Assembly (NCBI GenBank): GCA_029975165.1
Contig: JARKPR010000090.1
Location: 1 to 64,000, forward strand
Source: Selenomonadales bacterium
GTDB taxonomy: Bacteria; Bacillota; Negativicutes; Sporomusales; UBA7701
Direction: 5' to 3'
Length of the DNA: 64,000 bases
The notes below the pieces were generated by a model that worked only from the letters and a program-made list of their open reading frames with translations, made no database searches and had not been told where the DNA came from. Below are positions 52,190 to 62,767 of this stretch, piece after piece (position 1 is the first letter of the stretch; each line of letters starts with the position of its first letter). The translations under genes and the position numbers were made by a program.

Positions 52190-53818
52190 ATGTCCAAGCC
52201 GTTGTACGTCATCGGCCATCGCAACCCCGACACCGACTCCGTTTGCTCGGCCATCGCCTACGCGCACCTGAAGACGGCCATGGGCGAGCAGGTCAGGGCG
52301 GCCCGGGCCGGCAAGCTCAATGCCGAGACGAAATTCGTCCTCGACTATTTCGGCGTCGAGGCGCCGCTCCTCGTCGCCGATCTTTACCCGCGGGCCCGCG
52401 ACGTGATGCATGCCGTGCCGGTGACGGTGAACGGGGAGGATACCCTGTGGGAACTCGGCCGGGTGCTGAAGCGGCACGGCGTCAAATCCGTGCCGGTGGT
52501 GACGGCGGAGGGGCGCCTGAGCGGGTTCGTGTCGGTCGGCGACCTGGCGAAAAGGTATATCGACGAACTGGAAATGCAGGACCTGAAAGAGGCCGGCGTC
52601 AAGTTCGCCGGCGTCCTGCGCGTGCTCGACGGCACGGTCGTCGCCGGCGGCGACCTGGAGCGCGCGGTGACCGGCAAGATATGGATCGCGGCCGCCGAGA
52701 CCGCGACCATGGCCGCGATGATTCAGCCGGGGGGCGTGGTCATCGTCGGCAACCGCGAGGATGCCCAGATAGCCTGCATCGCCCGCGACGTCGCCTGTCT
52801 GATCGTGACCGGCGGGGCGGCCGTCGCGGCGGCTGTGCGGGACGCCGCCGGCCGGCGGGGCGTGGTGGTCATGACGACCGCGTACGATACTTACACTGCT
52901 GCCCGCCTGATAAACCAGAGCATCCCGGTGCGGATGATAATGGAGCGTGACGTCGTCGCCTTCGGCGTCAACGACCTGGTGGCCGACATCAAGAACGAAA
53001 TCGTCCGCACCAAGCACCGCAACTACCCTGTCCTTGACCAGGGGCTGCTGGCGGGCGTGCTCGACCGCGACCGCCTCATCGTCCCCGAGCGGACCAAGGT
53101 CATCCTTGTCGACCACAACGAGCGTTCCCAGGCCGTGGACGGCATCGAGGAGGCCAATATCGTCGAGATCGTCGACCACCACCGTCTGGGCGGGCTCGAG
53201 ACCGGCGAACCGATTTTCATCCGCCACGACCCGGTGGGCTCGACGGCCACCATCGTCGCCAGCATGCACTGGCACCGCGGCGTCGACATCCCGCCGCAGA
53301 TCGCCGGCCTGCTGCTGGCGGCGGTGCTGTCCGACACGCTGCTGTTCCGGTCGCCGACCGCCACCATCCATGACCGGGAGGCGGCCGACAGGCTGGCGGC
53401 CATCGCCGGCCTGGACGTCGACGCCTTCGGCCAGGCGATGTTCGCGGCCGGGGCGGCTCCGGGCAGCAGGACGCCGGAGGAAGTCATCGCCGAGGACCTC
53501 AAGGAATTCCAGATCGGCGAGTACCGGGTGGCGATCTCCCAGACGTCGGTGACCGACCCCGGTGCTTTGCTGGCGGACAGGGAAAGGCTGCAGGCGGCGA
53601 TGGAGGTCATGGGCCAGAAGGAGGATTACGACCTCGTCATCCTGATGGTGACCGACATCGTCAACGTGGTGAGCCACCTGATCTGCGCCGGCCAGGCGAA
53701 GAATCTGCTCGCCGCCGCCTTCGGCAGCGGCGGCGAGGAGGGCGTGCTGAGCCTGCCGGGGGTGATGTCGCGGAAGAAGCAGGTGGTGCCGCCCCTGGTC
53801 GAAGTTACCCGTGAATAA
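52190..53818 (+). CDS. Family II (Mn-dependent) inorganic pyrophosphatase with CBS and DRTGG domains
   Basis: The 542-residue protein keeps the DHH-type metal motifs GHRNPDTDS (residues 8-16), DHNERSQ and VDHHRLGG, and a DHHA2 C-terminal domain. An insertion of about 240 residues after the first 70 holds a CBS pair flanking a DRTGG-like domain, as in CBS-PPases that are controlled by adenine nucleotides and Ap4A. GCAGGAGG precedes ATG 52190. It hydrolyses pyrophosphate made by biosynthetic enzymes such as GuaA. Confidence 0.9.
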   Translation: MSKPLYVIGHRNPDTDSVCSAIAYAHLKTAMGEQVRAARAGKLNAETKFVLDYFGVEAPLLVADLYPRARDVMHAVPVTVNGEDTLWELGRVLKRHGVKSVPVVTAEGRLSGFVSVGDLAKRYIDELEMQDLKEAGVKFAGVLRVLDGTVVAGGDLERAVTGKIWIAAAETATMAAMIQPGGVVIVGNREDAQIACIARDVACLIVTGGAAVAAAVRDAAGRRGVVVMTTAYDTYTAARLINQSIPVRMIMERDVVAFGVNDLVADIKNEIVRTKHRNYPVLDQGLLAGVLDRDRLIVPERTKVILVDHNERSQAVDGIEEANIVEIVDHHRLGGLETGEPIFIRHDPVGSTATIVASMHWHRGVDIPPQIAGLLLAAVLSDTLLFRSPTATIHDREAADRLAAIAGLDVDAFGQAMFAAGAAPGSRTPEEVIAEDLKEFQIGEYRVAISQTSVTDPGALLADRERLQAAMEVMGQKEDYDLVILMVTDIVNVVSHLICAGQAKNLLAAAFGSGGEEGVLSLPGVMSRKKQVVPPLVEVTRE

Positions 53819-53823
53819 CGTTG

Positions 53824-53944
53824 AAAAGCTGTAGAAAGTCCATTTGCGGCGTTGCTCCTCGGCTGCCACCCTCAGCGTACGTTCGTGTACGCTTCCGGTG
53901 TCAGCCTCCGGTGCGCCTTGCATCTGGAGCTTTCTACAGCTTTT
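53824..53944. repeat. Hairpin repeat, copy C (before LysR)
   Basis: AAAAGCTGTAGAAAG (53824-53838) pairs perfectly with CTTTCTACAGCTTTT (53930-53944). The interior has TGCGGCGTTGCTCCTCGGCT (53845-53864), CCTCAGCGTACGTTCGTGTA, and GTGTCAGCCTCCGGTGCGCC, closely matching copy B and partly copy A. It may also end the flanking convergent transcripts. Confidence 0.7.
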
Positions 53945-53971
53945 GTGTATATCAGAAAATATTATAATTTG

Positions 53972-54871
53972 TTATTCTGTCTGTGTGCCGCTCGCCAGCA
54001 GGTATTCCCAGAACTGCTTGACGCACGCCGGCACGAGCGGCGGGCGGCAGACGGCGTAGAACCGCCGCACGAACGTAGCCGCCGGCAGGGGGAGTTCGAC
54101 CAGGCTGCCGGCCGCCAGTTCGTTTTTGACCGCCCAGCGGGAGATGAACCCTATGCCGGCCTGGTTGGCGATGGCCGCCTTCAGGGCCTCGTTGCCGCCG
54201 ACGTGGAAGGAGACGCGGAGCTTGCCGGTATCGATGCCGTGGGCGGCCAGGGCGTCATAGACGGCCCGCATCGTGCCGGAGGACTGCCCTCTGAGCACGA
54301 GCGGCAGGGTGAGGGCCTTTTCCAGCGACGGGGCGTCGCCCAGCCCGGCGGCCAGGGCAGGGTGGGCCACCAGCACGAGCTCGTCCTGCCACAGGGGGTA
54401 GGCCTCGCTGCCGTCCCGCGGTGGCGAGCCGACCACCGCCAGGGAGAACTTGCCGGCGGCGAAGGCTTCCAGTACGGTGAGGCTGTCGCCGGTGCGGAGG
54501 TCGACCTCGATGCCGGGGTGCTCCCGCAGGAAGGCGGCCACCAGGCCGGGAAGGATGTACTCGGCCGGGATGGTGCTGGCGCCGAGGGTTATCCGGCCGG
54601 CGGCCCCGGCCACAAGCGCCCGGAGCTGGCTTTCCGCCGCTCTGAGCAGGGCTTCGGCCTTGTCGATGTGGGCGTACAGGACCTCGCCGTAGACGGTGAG
54701 GGTCGTACCTTTGGCTGTCCGCTCGACGAGCGGGCAGCCGAGCCTTTTTTCGAGGTTATCGATATGGAAGGAAACGGTCGGCTGCGTGAGGTCGAGCCGT
54801 TTGGCCGCGCCGGAGAAACTGCCTTCTTCGGCTACGGCCAGGAAGACGGAGAGGGACTGCCATTGAGACAT
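53972..54871 (-). CDS. LysR-family regulator
   Basis: The start ATG at 54871 follows GGGGTGA; a GTG at 54913 lacks a site. The 299-residue protein has an N-terminal winged HTH (residues 1-60, with SFSGAAKRLDLTQPTVSFHI) and a C-terminal substrate-binding domain resembling CysB or CbbR types (RITLGASTIPAEYILP). It is divergent from the YedE selenium module, so it probably controls it. The effector is unknown. Confidence 0.9.
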   Translation of the reverse strand: MSQWQSLSVFLAVAEEGSFSGAAKRLDLTQPTVSFHIDNLEKRLGCPLVERTAKGTTLTVYGEVLYAHIDKAEALLRAAESQLRALVAGAAGRITLGASTIPAEYILPGLVAAFLREHPGIEVDLRTGDSLTVLEAFAAGKFSLAVVGSPPRDGSEAYPLWQDELVLVAHPALAAGLGDAPSLEKALTLPLVLRGQSSGTMRAVYDALAAHGIDTGKLRVSFHVGGNEALKAAIANQAGIGFISRWAVKNELAAGSLVELPLPAATFVRRFYAVCRPPLVPACVKQFWEYLLASGTQTE

Positions 54872-55052
54872 AACGTCACCCCGTTCTGTTGACTTGATAT
54901 ATTTCTTCGGCACGACGACACGTTTTCCTGGCTTTGCCAGCCAGGGAAATTTTTTTTACGGTTCGGCAGGAAAGGTTATAGCTGTTATAGAATAATCATG
55001 CTTGTATTAAAAATATAATCTATATGTGGACGAATTAGACAGGAGTGATTGT

Positions 55053-56126
55053 ATGGCATGGGTTTTGATCATCGCCACCGGCGTGGTGTTCGGCCTGGGG
55101 GCGGTGCTGCTCGTCAAGGCCGGCAACCCCGGCAACTACGGCTTTTGCGCCGCCTGCCACCTGCGTGACATCGCCGGCGCTTTGGGTATCCACCAGGTTG
55201 CCACTTTGCAGTATGTGCGGCCGGAGATCCTCGGCTTCGTGCTCGGCGCGTTCGCTTTGGCCAAGACCGGGGGCGAGTTTCGGCCCCGCGGCGGTTCCAA
55301 GCCGCTGGTGAGGTTCGTCCTCGGCGCGCTGATGGTGATCGGCGCGCTCGTCTTCCTCGGCTGCCCGCTGCGCGGCATTCTCCGCCTGGCCGGCGGGGAC
55401 CTCAACGGCATTACCGGTCTGGCGGGCTTCGCCTTCGGCGTCGCCTCCGGGACAGTCTTCCTGAAGGGCGGGTTCAACCTCGGCCGCGCCCATGCCTACA
55501 GCGGCGGGACCGGGCGCTGGGCCGGCTACCTGGCGGCAGCGGCGGCGCTCGTGCTGCTCGTCGGCGTCGCCACCCACGCGGCGTGGCTCAAATTCAGCGC
55601 CCAAGGCCCCGGCGCACAGCATGCGCCCATGTTCTTCAGCCTGATCGCCGGTCTGGCGGCCGGGGGCCTGGCGTGGCGGACCCGCATGTGCCTGAGCGGC
55701 GGCATCCGCGACTTCCTGCTGGTCCGCGACACCTACCTGCTGAAAATATATGTCGTCATTTTCGCAGCCGCCGTGGCCGGCAACCTGGCGTTCGGCACCT
55801 TCAAGCTGGGCTTTGCCGGCCAGCCGCTCGCCCATACCGCCCATCTGTGGAACTTCCTCGGCCTTTACCTCACCGGCCTCGCCGCCGTTCTCGCCGGCGG
55901 CTGCCCCCTCCGCCAGCTCATCATGAGCGGCGAAGGCAGCACCGACGCCATGTTCACCGTGCTGGGCATGCTGGCCGGCGCGGGCATATCCCACGGCCTT
56001 AACGCCGCCGCCAGCGGCGCCGGGGTGCCGGTCGGCGGCCAGATCGCCGTCGTGGCCGGCATCGTAGTCACCGCCGCCATCGGTCTGGCATTCCGGGAAA
56101 CGATCGCTGTAGCCAGGGAGGCGTAA
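55053..56126 (+). CDS. yedE: YedE-family selenium transporter (putative)
   Basis: ATG 55053 follows AGGAG; the longer frame from 55026 has no site. The 357-residue protein has about ten membrane segments with two YeeE/YedE-type repeats. Characteristic cysteines lie in FCAACHLRD (about residue 31), LGCPLRG (about 104), RTRMCLSGG (about 210) and GGCPLRQ (about 280). YedE proteins are associated with selenium uptake or trafficking, usually next to TusA-like and DUF3343 genes, as here. An A+T-rich leader of 180 bp separates it from LysR; a TATAAT occurs at 55014. Confidence 0.85.
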   Translation: MAWVLIIATGVVFGLGAVLLVKAGNPGNYGFCAACHLRDIAGALGIHQVATLQYVRPEILGFVLGAFALAKTGGEFRPRGGSKPLVRFVLGALMVIGALVFLGCPLRGILRLAGGDLNGITGLAGFAFGVASGTVFLKGGFNLGRAHAYSGGTGRWAGYLAAAAALVLLVGVATHAAWLKFSAQGPGAQHAPMFFSLIAGLAAGGLAWRTRMCLSGGIRDFLLVRDTYLLKIYVVIFAAAVAGNLAFGTFKLGFAGQPLAHTAHLWNFLGLYLTGLAAVLAGGCPLRQLIMSGEGSTDAMFTVLGMLAGAGISHGLNAAASGAGVPVGGQIAVVAGIVVTAAIGLAFRETIAVAREA

Positions 56127-56335
56127 TGATGGAAAAGACGCTCGATCTGCGGGGCCTGAGCTGCCCCATCCCTCTCATCCGGACACGGGACGCCCTGGCG
56201 GACGCCGCCGCCGTCACCATAATCGTCGACGAGCCGGCGCCGCGCGAGAACATCATCAAATTCGCCAAGGCGCAGAACTACAAGGTAGAGAGTACGGTCG
56301 CCGGCGGCGAAGCGACGATCGTCATCCGCAAATGA
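56126..56335 (+). CDS. TusA/YedF-like sulfur or selenium carrier protein
   Basis: The 69-residue protein has the family signature LDLRGLSCPIPLIRTRDAL with the active Cys (residue 13). It forms a persulfide or perselenide that is handed on. It lies in frame-overlap with YedE (stop/start TAATG); ATG 56129 is an equally good start. Together with DUF3343 it completes a selenium-handling unit. Confidence 0.85.
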   Translation: MMEKTLDLRGLSCPIPLIRTRDALADAAAVTIIVDEPAPRENIIKFAKAQNYKVESTVAGGEATIVIRK

Positions 56336-56592
56336 CGGATAAGGCGGCCGACTTCTGGGTGATAACCTTCCCGTCGGTCCATCATGCCCTGCGGGCCGAA
56401 AAAGTGCTGGCCGCCGCCGGCATCGCCACGACCCTCATCCCCATCCCCCGCGAGCTCGGCGGCTCGTGCGAGGGGCTGGCCGCTAGGCTGGCGGAGGGGG
56501 ACGTGGCCGCGGCGGCGGCGGTCCTGACGGCGGCCGGCGTGCCGATGGTCAAGCAGGGGGTAAGGATAAAGGGCAAAAGCATATGGCGTTAG
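56332..56592 (+). CDS. DUF3343 putative Se/S carrier
   Basis: The 86-residue protein matches DUF3343: WVITFPSVHHALRAEKVLAAAG at the N-terminus, LIPIPRELGGSCEGLAARL with a central Cys (about residue 46), and a C-terminal GVRIKGKSIWR. Such proteins are co-encoded with YedE and TusA-like genes in selenium-using bacteria. The ATG overlaps the upstream stop. A terminator follows. Confidence 0.85.
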   Translation: MTDKAADFWVITFPSVHHALRAEKVLAAAGIATTLIPIPRELGGSCEGLAARLAEGDVAAAAAVLTAAGVPMVKQGVRIKGKSIWR

Positions 56593-56594
56593 TT

Positions 56595-56626
56595 AGGCCC
56601 GCCCGACGGCGGGCCTGATTTATTTT
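56595..56626 (+). terminator. Terminator of the selenium module
   Basis: AGGCCCGCC (56595-56603) pairs with GGCGGGCCT (56608-56616), followed by GATTTATTTT. Confidence 0.8.
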
Positions 56627-56700
56627 GTGCCCGATAACAGGAAATACTATCCTGGTGGGCGAATTTACTCATGTTTAAAGCACTTACTCCGGAGGACAAG

Positions 56701-58908
56701 ATGCCGAACATTCTCGACCAGCTAAACCCCGCCCAGCTCGAAGCCGTCACCCATCTGAACGGCCCCCTGCTCGTCGTCGCCGGGGCCGGTTCCGGCAAGA
56801 CCCGCGTGCTTACCGCCCGCATCGCCCACCTGCTGCAGCAGGGCGTGCCCCCGTACGCCATCCTCGCCATCACCTTCACCAACAAGGCCGCCGCCGAGAT
56901 GAAGGAGCGGGTCTTCCGCATGGTGGGGCCGCGGGCCAAAGATATCTGGCTTAGCACCTTCCACGCCTTCTGCGCCAGGTTCCTCCGCCTGGAGGCCGAC
57001 CGGCTGCCCGGCCTGACCAAGAGCTTCGTCATCTACGACGCCGGCGACAGCCAGGCGCTCGTCAAGGCCTGCCTCAAGGAGTTCAACCTCGACGACAAGC
57101 ACTTCCCCCCTGCGGGCGTGCAGGCCGCCATCTCGAACGCCAAGAACGCCTTCCTCGATCCGGCGGCGTTCGCCCAGCAGGCCGATAATTTCCACGAGCA
57201 GAAGATCGCCGAGCTGTACGACCTCTACCAGCGCAAGCTGCGCGTCAACAACGCCGTCGACTTCGACGACCTGCTCTTCCTCGCCGCCCGCCTGCTGGAG
57301 ACGGACGCCGCGGTGCTGGCCAAGTACCAGGACAAGTTCCGCTACATCCTCATCGACGAGTACCAGGACACCAACCGGGTGCAGTACCTGCTGGCCCGCC
57401 GCCTGGCCGCCAAGCACCGCAACATCTTCGTGGTCGGCGATGTCGACCAGAGCATCTACGCCTGGCGGGGCGCCGACATCCGCAATATCCTCGATTTCGA
57501 AGCCGACTACCCCGAGGCCCGCATCGTCAAGCTGGAGCAGAACTACCGCTCCACCCAGAACATCCTCGACGCCGCCAACAGCATGATCGAAAACAACCAG
57601 GACCGCAAGCCCAAGACGCTGTGGACCGACAACCCCGCCGGCGAGGCGCTGACCCATTACCTGGCGGTGGACGAACGCGACGAGGCCCGCTTCGTGTGCG
57701 ACAACGTCATCAAGCAGAACACCGTGTTCCGCATGCCTTACCGCGACATGGCCGTCCTCTACCGCACCAACGCCCAGTCGCGCGTTTTCGAGGAGGCGTT
57801 CATGCGGGCCGGCGTGCCGTATAAGATCGTCGGCGGGCTCAAGTTCTACGACCGCAAGGAGGTCAAGGACATCCTCGCCTACCTGCGGGTGATCTTCAAC
57901 CCCGCCGACGCCGTCAGCCTGCTGCGGATCATCAACGTGCCGCGGCGGGGCATCGGCGACACTACCGTCGGCCGCCTGAGCGACTACGCCGCCGGGCGGG
58001 GTATGAGCCTGTTCGACGCCGTATCGGGCGCCGAGGCCGTTCCCGGCCTGACGACCCGGGCCAGGCATCAGCTCGACGAATTGGCCGCGCTGATTTTCAA
58101 CCTCACCGCCAAGGCGCCTGCTCTGCCGGTGGCCAAGCTGATCGAGGCGGTCATGGAAGAATCCGGCTACCTCGCCGAACTGGAGAACGAGCAGACGCCG
58201 CAGGCCGAGGCCCGCATCGAGAACCTGCGCGAGCTCCTGAGCGTGGCCAAGGAATTTTCGTCCGGAGAAATAGAGGACACGCTGGAGAACTTCCTCAGCA
58301 CCGTGGCGCTGGTGTCGGATACCGACTCCCTCGACACCGGCGGCGACGACAGCGTCACGCTGATGACGCTGCACTCGGCCAAGGGGCTGGAATTCCCGGT
58401 CGTCTTCCTCGCCGGCCTGGAAGAAGGCATTTTCCCCCACGCCCGCACGTTGCTGGACGACAAGGAGGTCGAAGAGGAGCGCCGCCTGTGCTACGTCGGC
58501 ATCACCCGCGCCCGGCGCAAGCTGTTCCTCACCAACGCCAGGATGCGGAACATCTACGGCAACACCGTCATGTACCCGCCGTCGCGGTTTTTACAGGAGA
58601 TCCCCGAGGCCCTCGTCGAGAAGCATTTCGTCCGGCAGGAGCGCCCCGACCGGGACCGCTACAGCCAGGCGCTCGCGCCGGCGGCACCGTCACCGCTCAG
58701 GACGCCGGCCGCGCCGACGCTCAAGGCCGACCGGCCGGCCGGCAACTGGCGGGCCGGCGACCGGGTCGAGCATGCCAAATGGGGCGTGGGCACGGTCGTC
58801 GAGGTGCGCGGCGACGGCGACGGCCAGGAGGTCAAGGTGGCCTTCCCCGGCATGGGCATCCGCCAACTGATGGCCAAGTTCGCACCGCTCAAGAAAGTGC
58901 AGGGGTGA
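56701..58908 (+). CDS. pcrA: PcrA/UvrD-type DNA helicase
   Basis: ATG 56701 is chosen because CGGAGG lies 6 nt upstream; the frame is open from 56671. The 735-residue SF1A helicase has Walker A AGAGSGKT, motif Ia TFTNKAAAEMKER, DEYQDTN (motif II), GDVDQSIYAWRGAD, and motif VI VGITRARRKL. The C-terminal Tudor-like segment GDRVEHAKWGVGTVVEV fits PcrA of Firmicutes. It unwinds DNA in repair and plasmid replication and pairs with LigA, encoded six bases downstream. Confidence 0.94.
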   Translation: MPNILDQLNPAQLEAVTHLNGPLLVVAGAGSGKTRVLTARIAHLLQQGVPPYAILAITFTNKAAAEMKERVFRMVGPRAKDIWLSTFHAFCARFLRLEADRLPGLTKSFVIYDAGDSQALVKACLKEFNLDDKHFPPAGVQAAISNAKNAFLDPAAFAQQADNFHEQKIAELYDLYQRKLRVNNAVDFDDLLFLAARLLETDAAVLAKYQDKFRYILIDEYQDTNRVQYLLARRLAAKHRNIFVVGDVDQSIYAWRGADIRNILDFEADYPEARIVKLEQNYRSTQNILDAANSMIENNQDRKPKTLWTDNPAGEALTHYLAVDERDEARFVCDNVIKQNTVFRMPYRDMAVLYRTNAQSRVFEEAFMRAGVPYKIVGGLKFYDRKEVKDILAYLRVIFNPADAVSLLRIINVPRRGIGDTTVGRLSDYAAGRGMSLFDAVSGAEAVPGLTTRARHQLDELAALIFNLTAKAPALPVAKLIEAVMEESGYLAELENEQTPQAEARIENLRELLSVAKEFSSGEIEDTLENFLSTVALVSDTDSLDTGGDDSVTLMTLHSAKGLEFPVVFLAGLEEGIFPHARTLLDDKEVEEERRLCYVGITRARRKLFLTNARMRNIYGNTVMYPPSRFLQEIPEALVEKHFVRQERPDRDRYSQALAPAAPSPLRTPAAPTLKADRPAGNWRAGDRVEHAKWGVGTVVEVRGDGDGQEVKVAFPGMGIRQLMAKFAPLKKVQG

Positions 58909-60952
<2,044 letters not shown>

Positions 60953-60999
60953 AATGCTTATATGACAACCTGTACATATGCTGATTTGGTGGTGAGATG

Positions 61000-61290
61000 A
61001 TGAAGATTACCCGTAAAGACGTGGAACACGTGGCCCTCCTGTCGCGGCTGGAGCTGGGCGAGAGCGACGTCGCAAAGTTCACCGGCCAGCTTAACGCCAT
61101 CCTCGATTACATCGACGTACTGAGCAAGGTCGACACCGCCGGCGTCGAGCCTACCGCCCACGTTCTGCCGCTCAAGAACGTCATGCGCGCCGACGAACCC
61201 CGGCCGTCGCTGCCACGGGAGCTGGCCCTCGCCAACGCCCCCGAGCAGGAAGACGGCTACTTCAAGGTGCCGCGCATTCTGGAAGGGTAG
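61000..61290 (+). CDS. gatC: Asp/Glu-tRNA amidotransferase subunit C
   Basis: The 96-residue subunit has the usual [20 protein letters not shown] start and the [17 protein letters not shown] centre. It wraps around GatA and stabilises the complex that converts Glu-tRNA-Gln and Asp-tRNA-Asn. Of two consecutive ATGs the second (61000) has better spacing from GGTGGTGAG. First gene of gatCAB. Confidence 0.93.
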   Translation: MKITRKDVEHVALLSRLELGESDVAKFTGQLNAILDYIDVLSKVDTAGVEPTAHVLPLKNVMRADEPRPSLPRELALANAPEQEDGYFKVPRILEG

Positions 61291-61301
61291 GGGGGAGACG
61301 A

Positions 61302-62765
61302 GTGGAGCTGAATAAGCTGACCGCCCACGAACTGCACGGCAGGCTCACGGCCAAGGAAGTGTCGGCCGCCGAGATAACCGCCGCCGTATTCGCGCGCATC
61401 GATGCGGTCGAAGACAAGGTGCGCGCCTACATAACCCAGACCCGCGACCAGGCGCTGGCCCAGGCGCGGGCCGTGGACGACAAGATCAAGCGCGGCGAGG
61501 CCGTCGCCCCGCTGGCCGGCATCCCCGGCGCCCTCAAGGACAACATGTGCGTCAAGGGCGTCAGGACGACCTGCGCCTCGCAGATCCTGGCCAATTTCGT
61601 GCCTCCCTACGACGCCGCCGTGGTGGAAAAGCTGGCGGCCCAGAACGCCGTCGTCGTCGGCAAGGCCAACCTCGACGAGTTCGCCATGGGGTCGTCGTGC
61701 GAGAATTCCTCGTTCTTCGCCACCCGCAACCCCTGGGACACCGCCGCCGTGCCCGGCGGCTCGAGCGGCGGCTCGGCGGCGGCGGTCGCGGCGGCCGAGG
61801 CCGTGTGGGCCCTCGGCTCGGACACCGGCGGCTCGATCCGCCAGCCGGCCGCCTACTGCGGCGTCGTCGGCCTCAAACCGACGTACGGGCGGGTGTCGCG
61901 CTACGGGCTGGTGGCCTACGCCTCGTCGCTCGACCAGATCGGCCCCATCACCCGCGACGTCGCCGACTGCGCCCTCGTCCTCGGCGCCATCGCCGGCCAC
62001 GACGGCCGCGACTCCACCTCGGTCGATGCCCCGGTGCCCGACTATGCCAAGGCGCTTATCCCCGACGTCAAAGGCCTGAAGATCGGCCTGCCGAAGGAAT
62101 ACTTCGTCGCCGGCATGGACCCGGCGGTCGAGAAGGCGGTCTACGCCGCCATTGACCAGCTCAAGGCCCTGGGGGCGGAGTACAAGGAAGTTGCCATGCC
62201 CCATACCGAATATGCCCTCGCCGCCTACTACCTCGTCGCCACCGCCGAGGCCAGCTCCAACCTGGCCCGCTACGACGGCGTCGGCTTCGGCCACCGCGGT
62301 GAAGGCAACGACATAATCGCCATGTACAAGCGCTCCCGCACCGAAGGCTTCGGCGAAGAGGTGCGCCGCCGCATCATGCTCGGCACGTACGCCCTGAGCT
62401 CGGGTTACTACGACGCCTACTACCTCAAGGCCCTCAAGGTGCGCACCCTCATAAAGCAGGACTTCGACAAGGCCTTCGGTGAAGTGGACGTCCTCGTCGC
62501 CCCCATCGCCCCCACGACCGCCTTCAAGGTCGGCGAAAAGATGGATGACCCGCTGGCCATGTACCTGCAAGACGTGTGCACCGTGCCCATCAACCTCGCC
62601 GGCCTGCCGGCCATCTCGCTGCCGTGCGGCTTCGCCGCCGGCCTGCCTATCGGCCTGCAGATCATCGGCCGGCCGCTGGGCGAAGAGACCATCCTGCGGG
62701 CGGCCTACGCCTTCGAGCAGGCCAACGATTACCACCGGCGCCTGGCGCCCCTGGGGGAGGTGTAG
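61302..62765 (+). CDS. gatA: Asp/Glu-tRNA amidotransferase subunit A
   Basis: The 487-residue amidase has the catalytic Lys in [11 protein letters not shown] (about residue 76), the cis-Ser/Ser pair in [13 protein letters not shown] and [11 protein letters not shown] (about 150-175). It releases ammonia from glutamine. The GTG start at 61302 follows GGGGGAGA. It overlaps nothing; gatB starts three bases after its stop. Confidence 0.97.
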   Translation: MELNKLTAHELHGRLTAKEVSAAEITAAVFARIDAVEDKVRAYITQTRDQALAQARAVDDKIKRGEAVAPLAGIPGALKDNMCVKGVRTTCASQILANFVPPYDAAVVEKLAAQNAVVVGKANLDEFAMGSSCENSSFFATRNPWDTAAVPGGSSGGSAAAVAAAEAVWALGSDTGGSIRQPAAYCGVVGLKPTYGRVSRYGLVAYASSLDQIGPITRDVADCALVLGAIAGHDGRDSTSVDAPVPDYAKALIPDVKGLKIGLPKEYFVAGMDPAVEKAVYAAIDQLKALGAEYKEVAMPHTEYALAAYYLVATAEASSNLARYDGVGFGHRGEGNDIIAMYKRSRTEGFGEEVRRRIMLGTYALSSGYYDAYYLKALKVRTLIKQDFDKAFGEVDVLVAPIAPTTAFKVGEKMDDPLAMYLQDVCTVPINLAGLPAISLPCGFAAGLPIGLQIIGRPLGEETILRAAYAFEQANDYHRRLAPLGEV

Positions 62766-62767
62766 GA

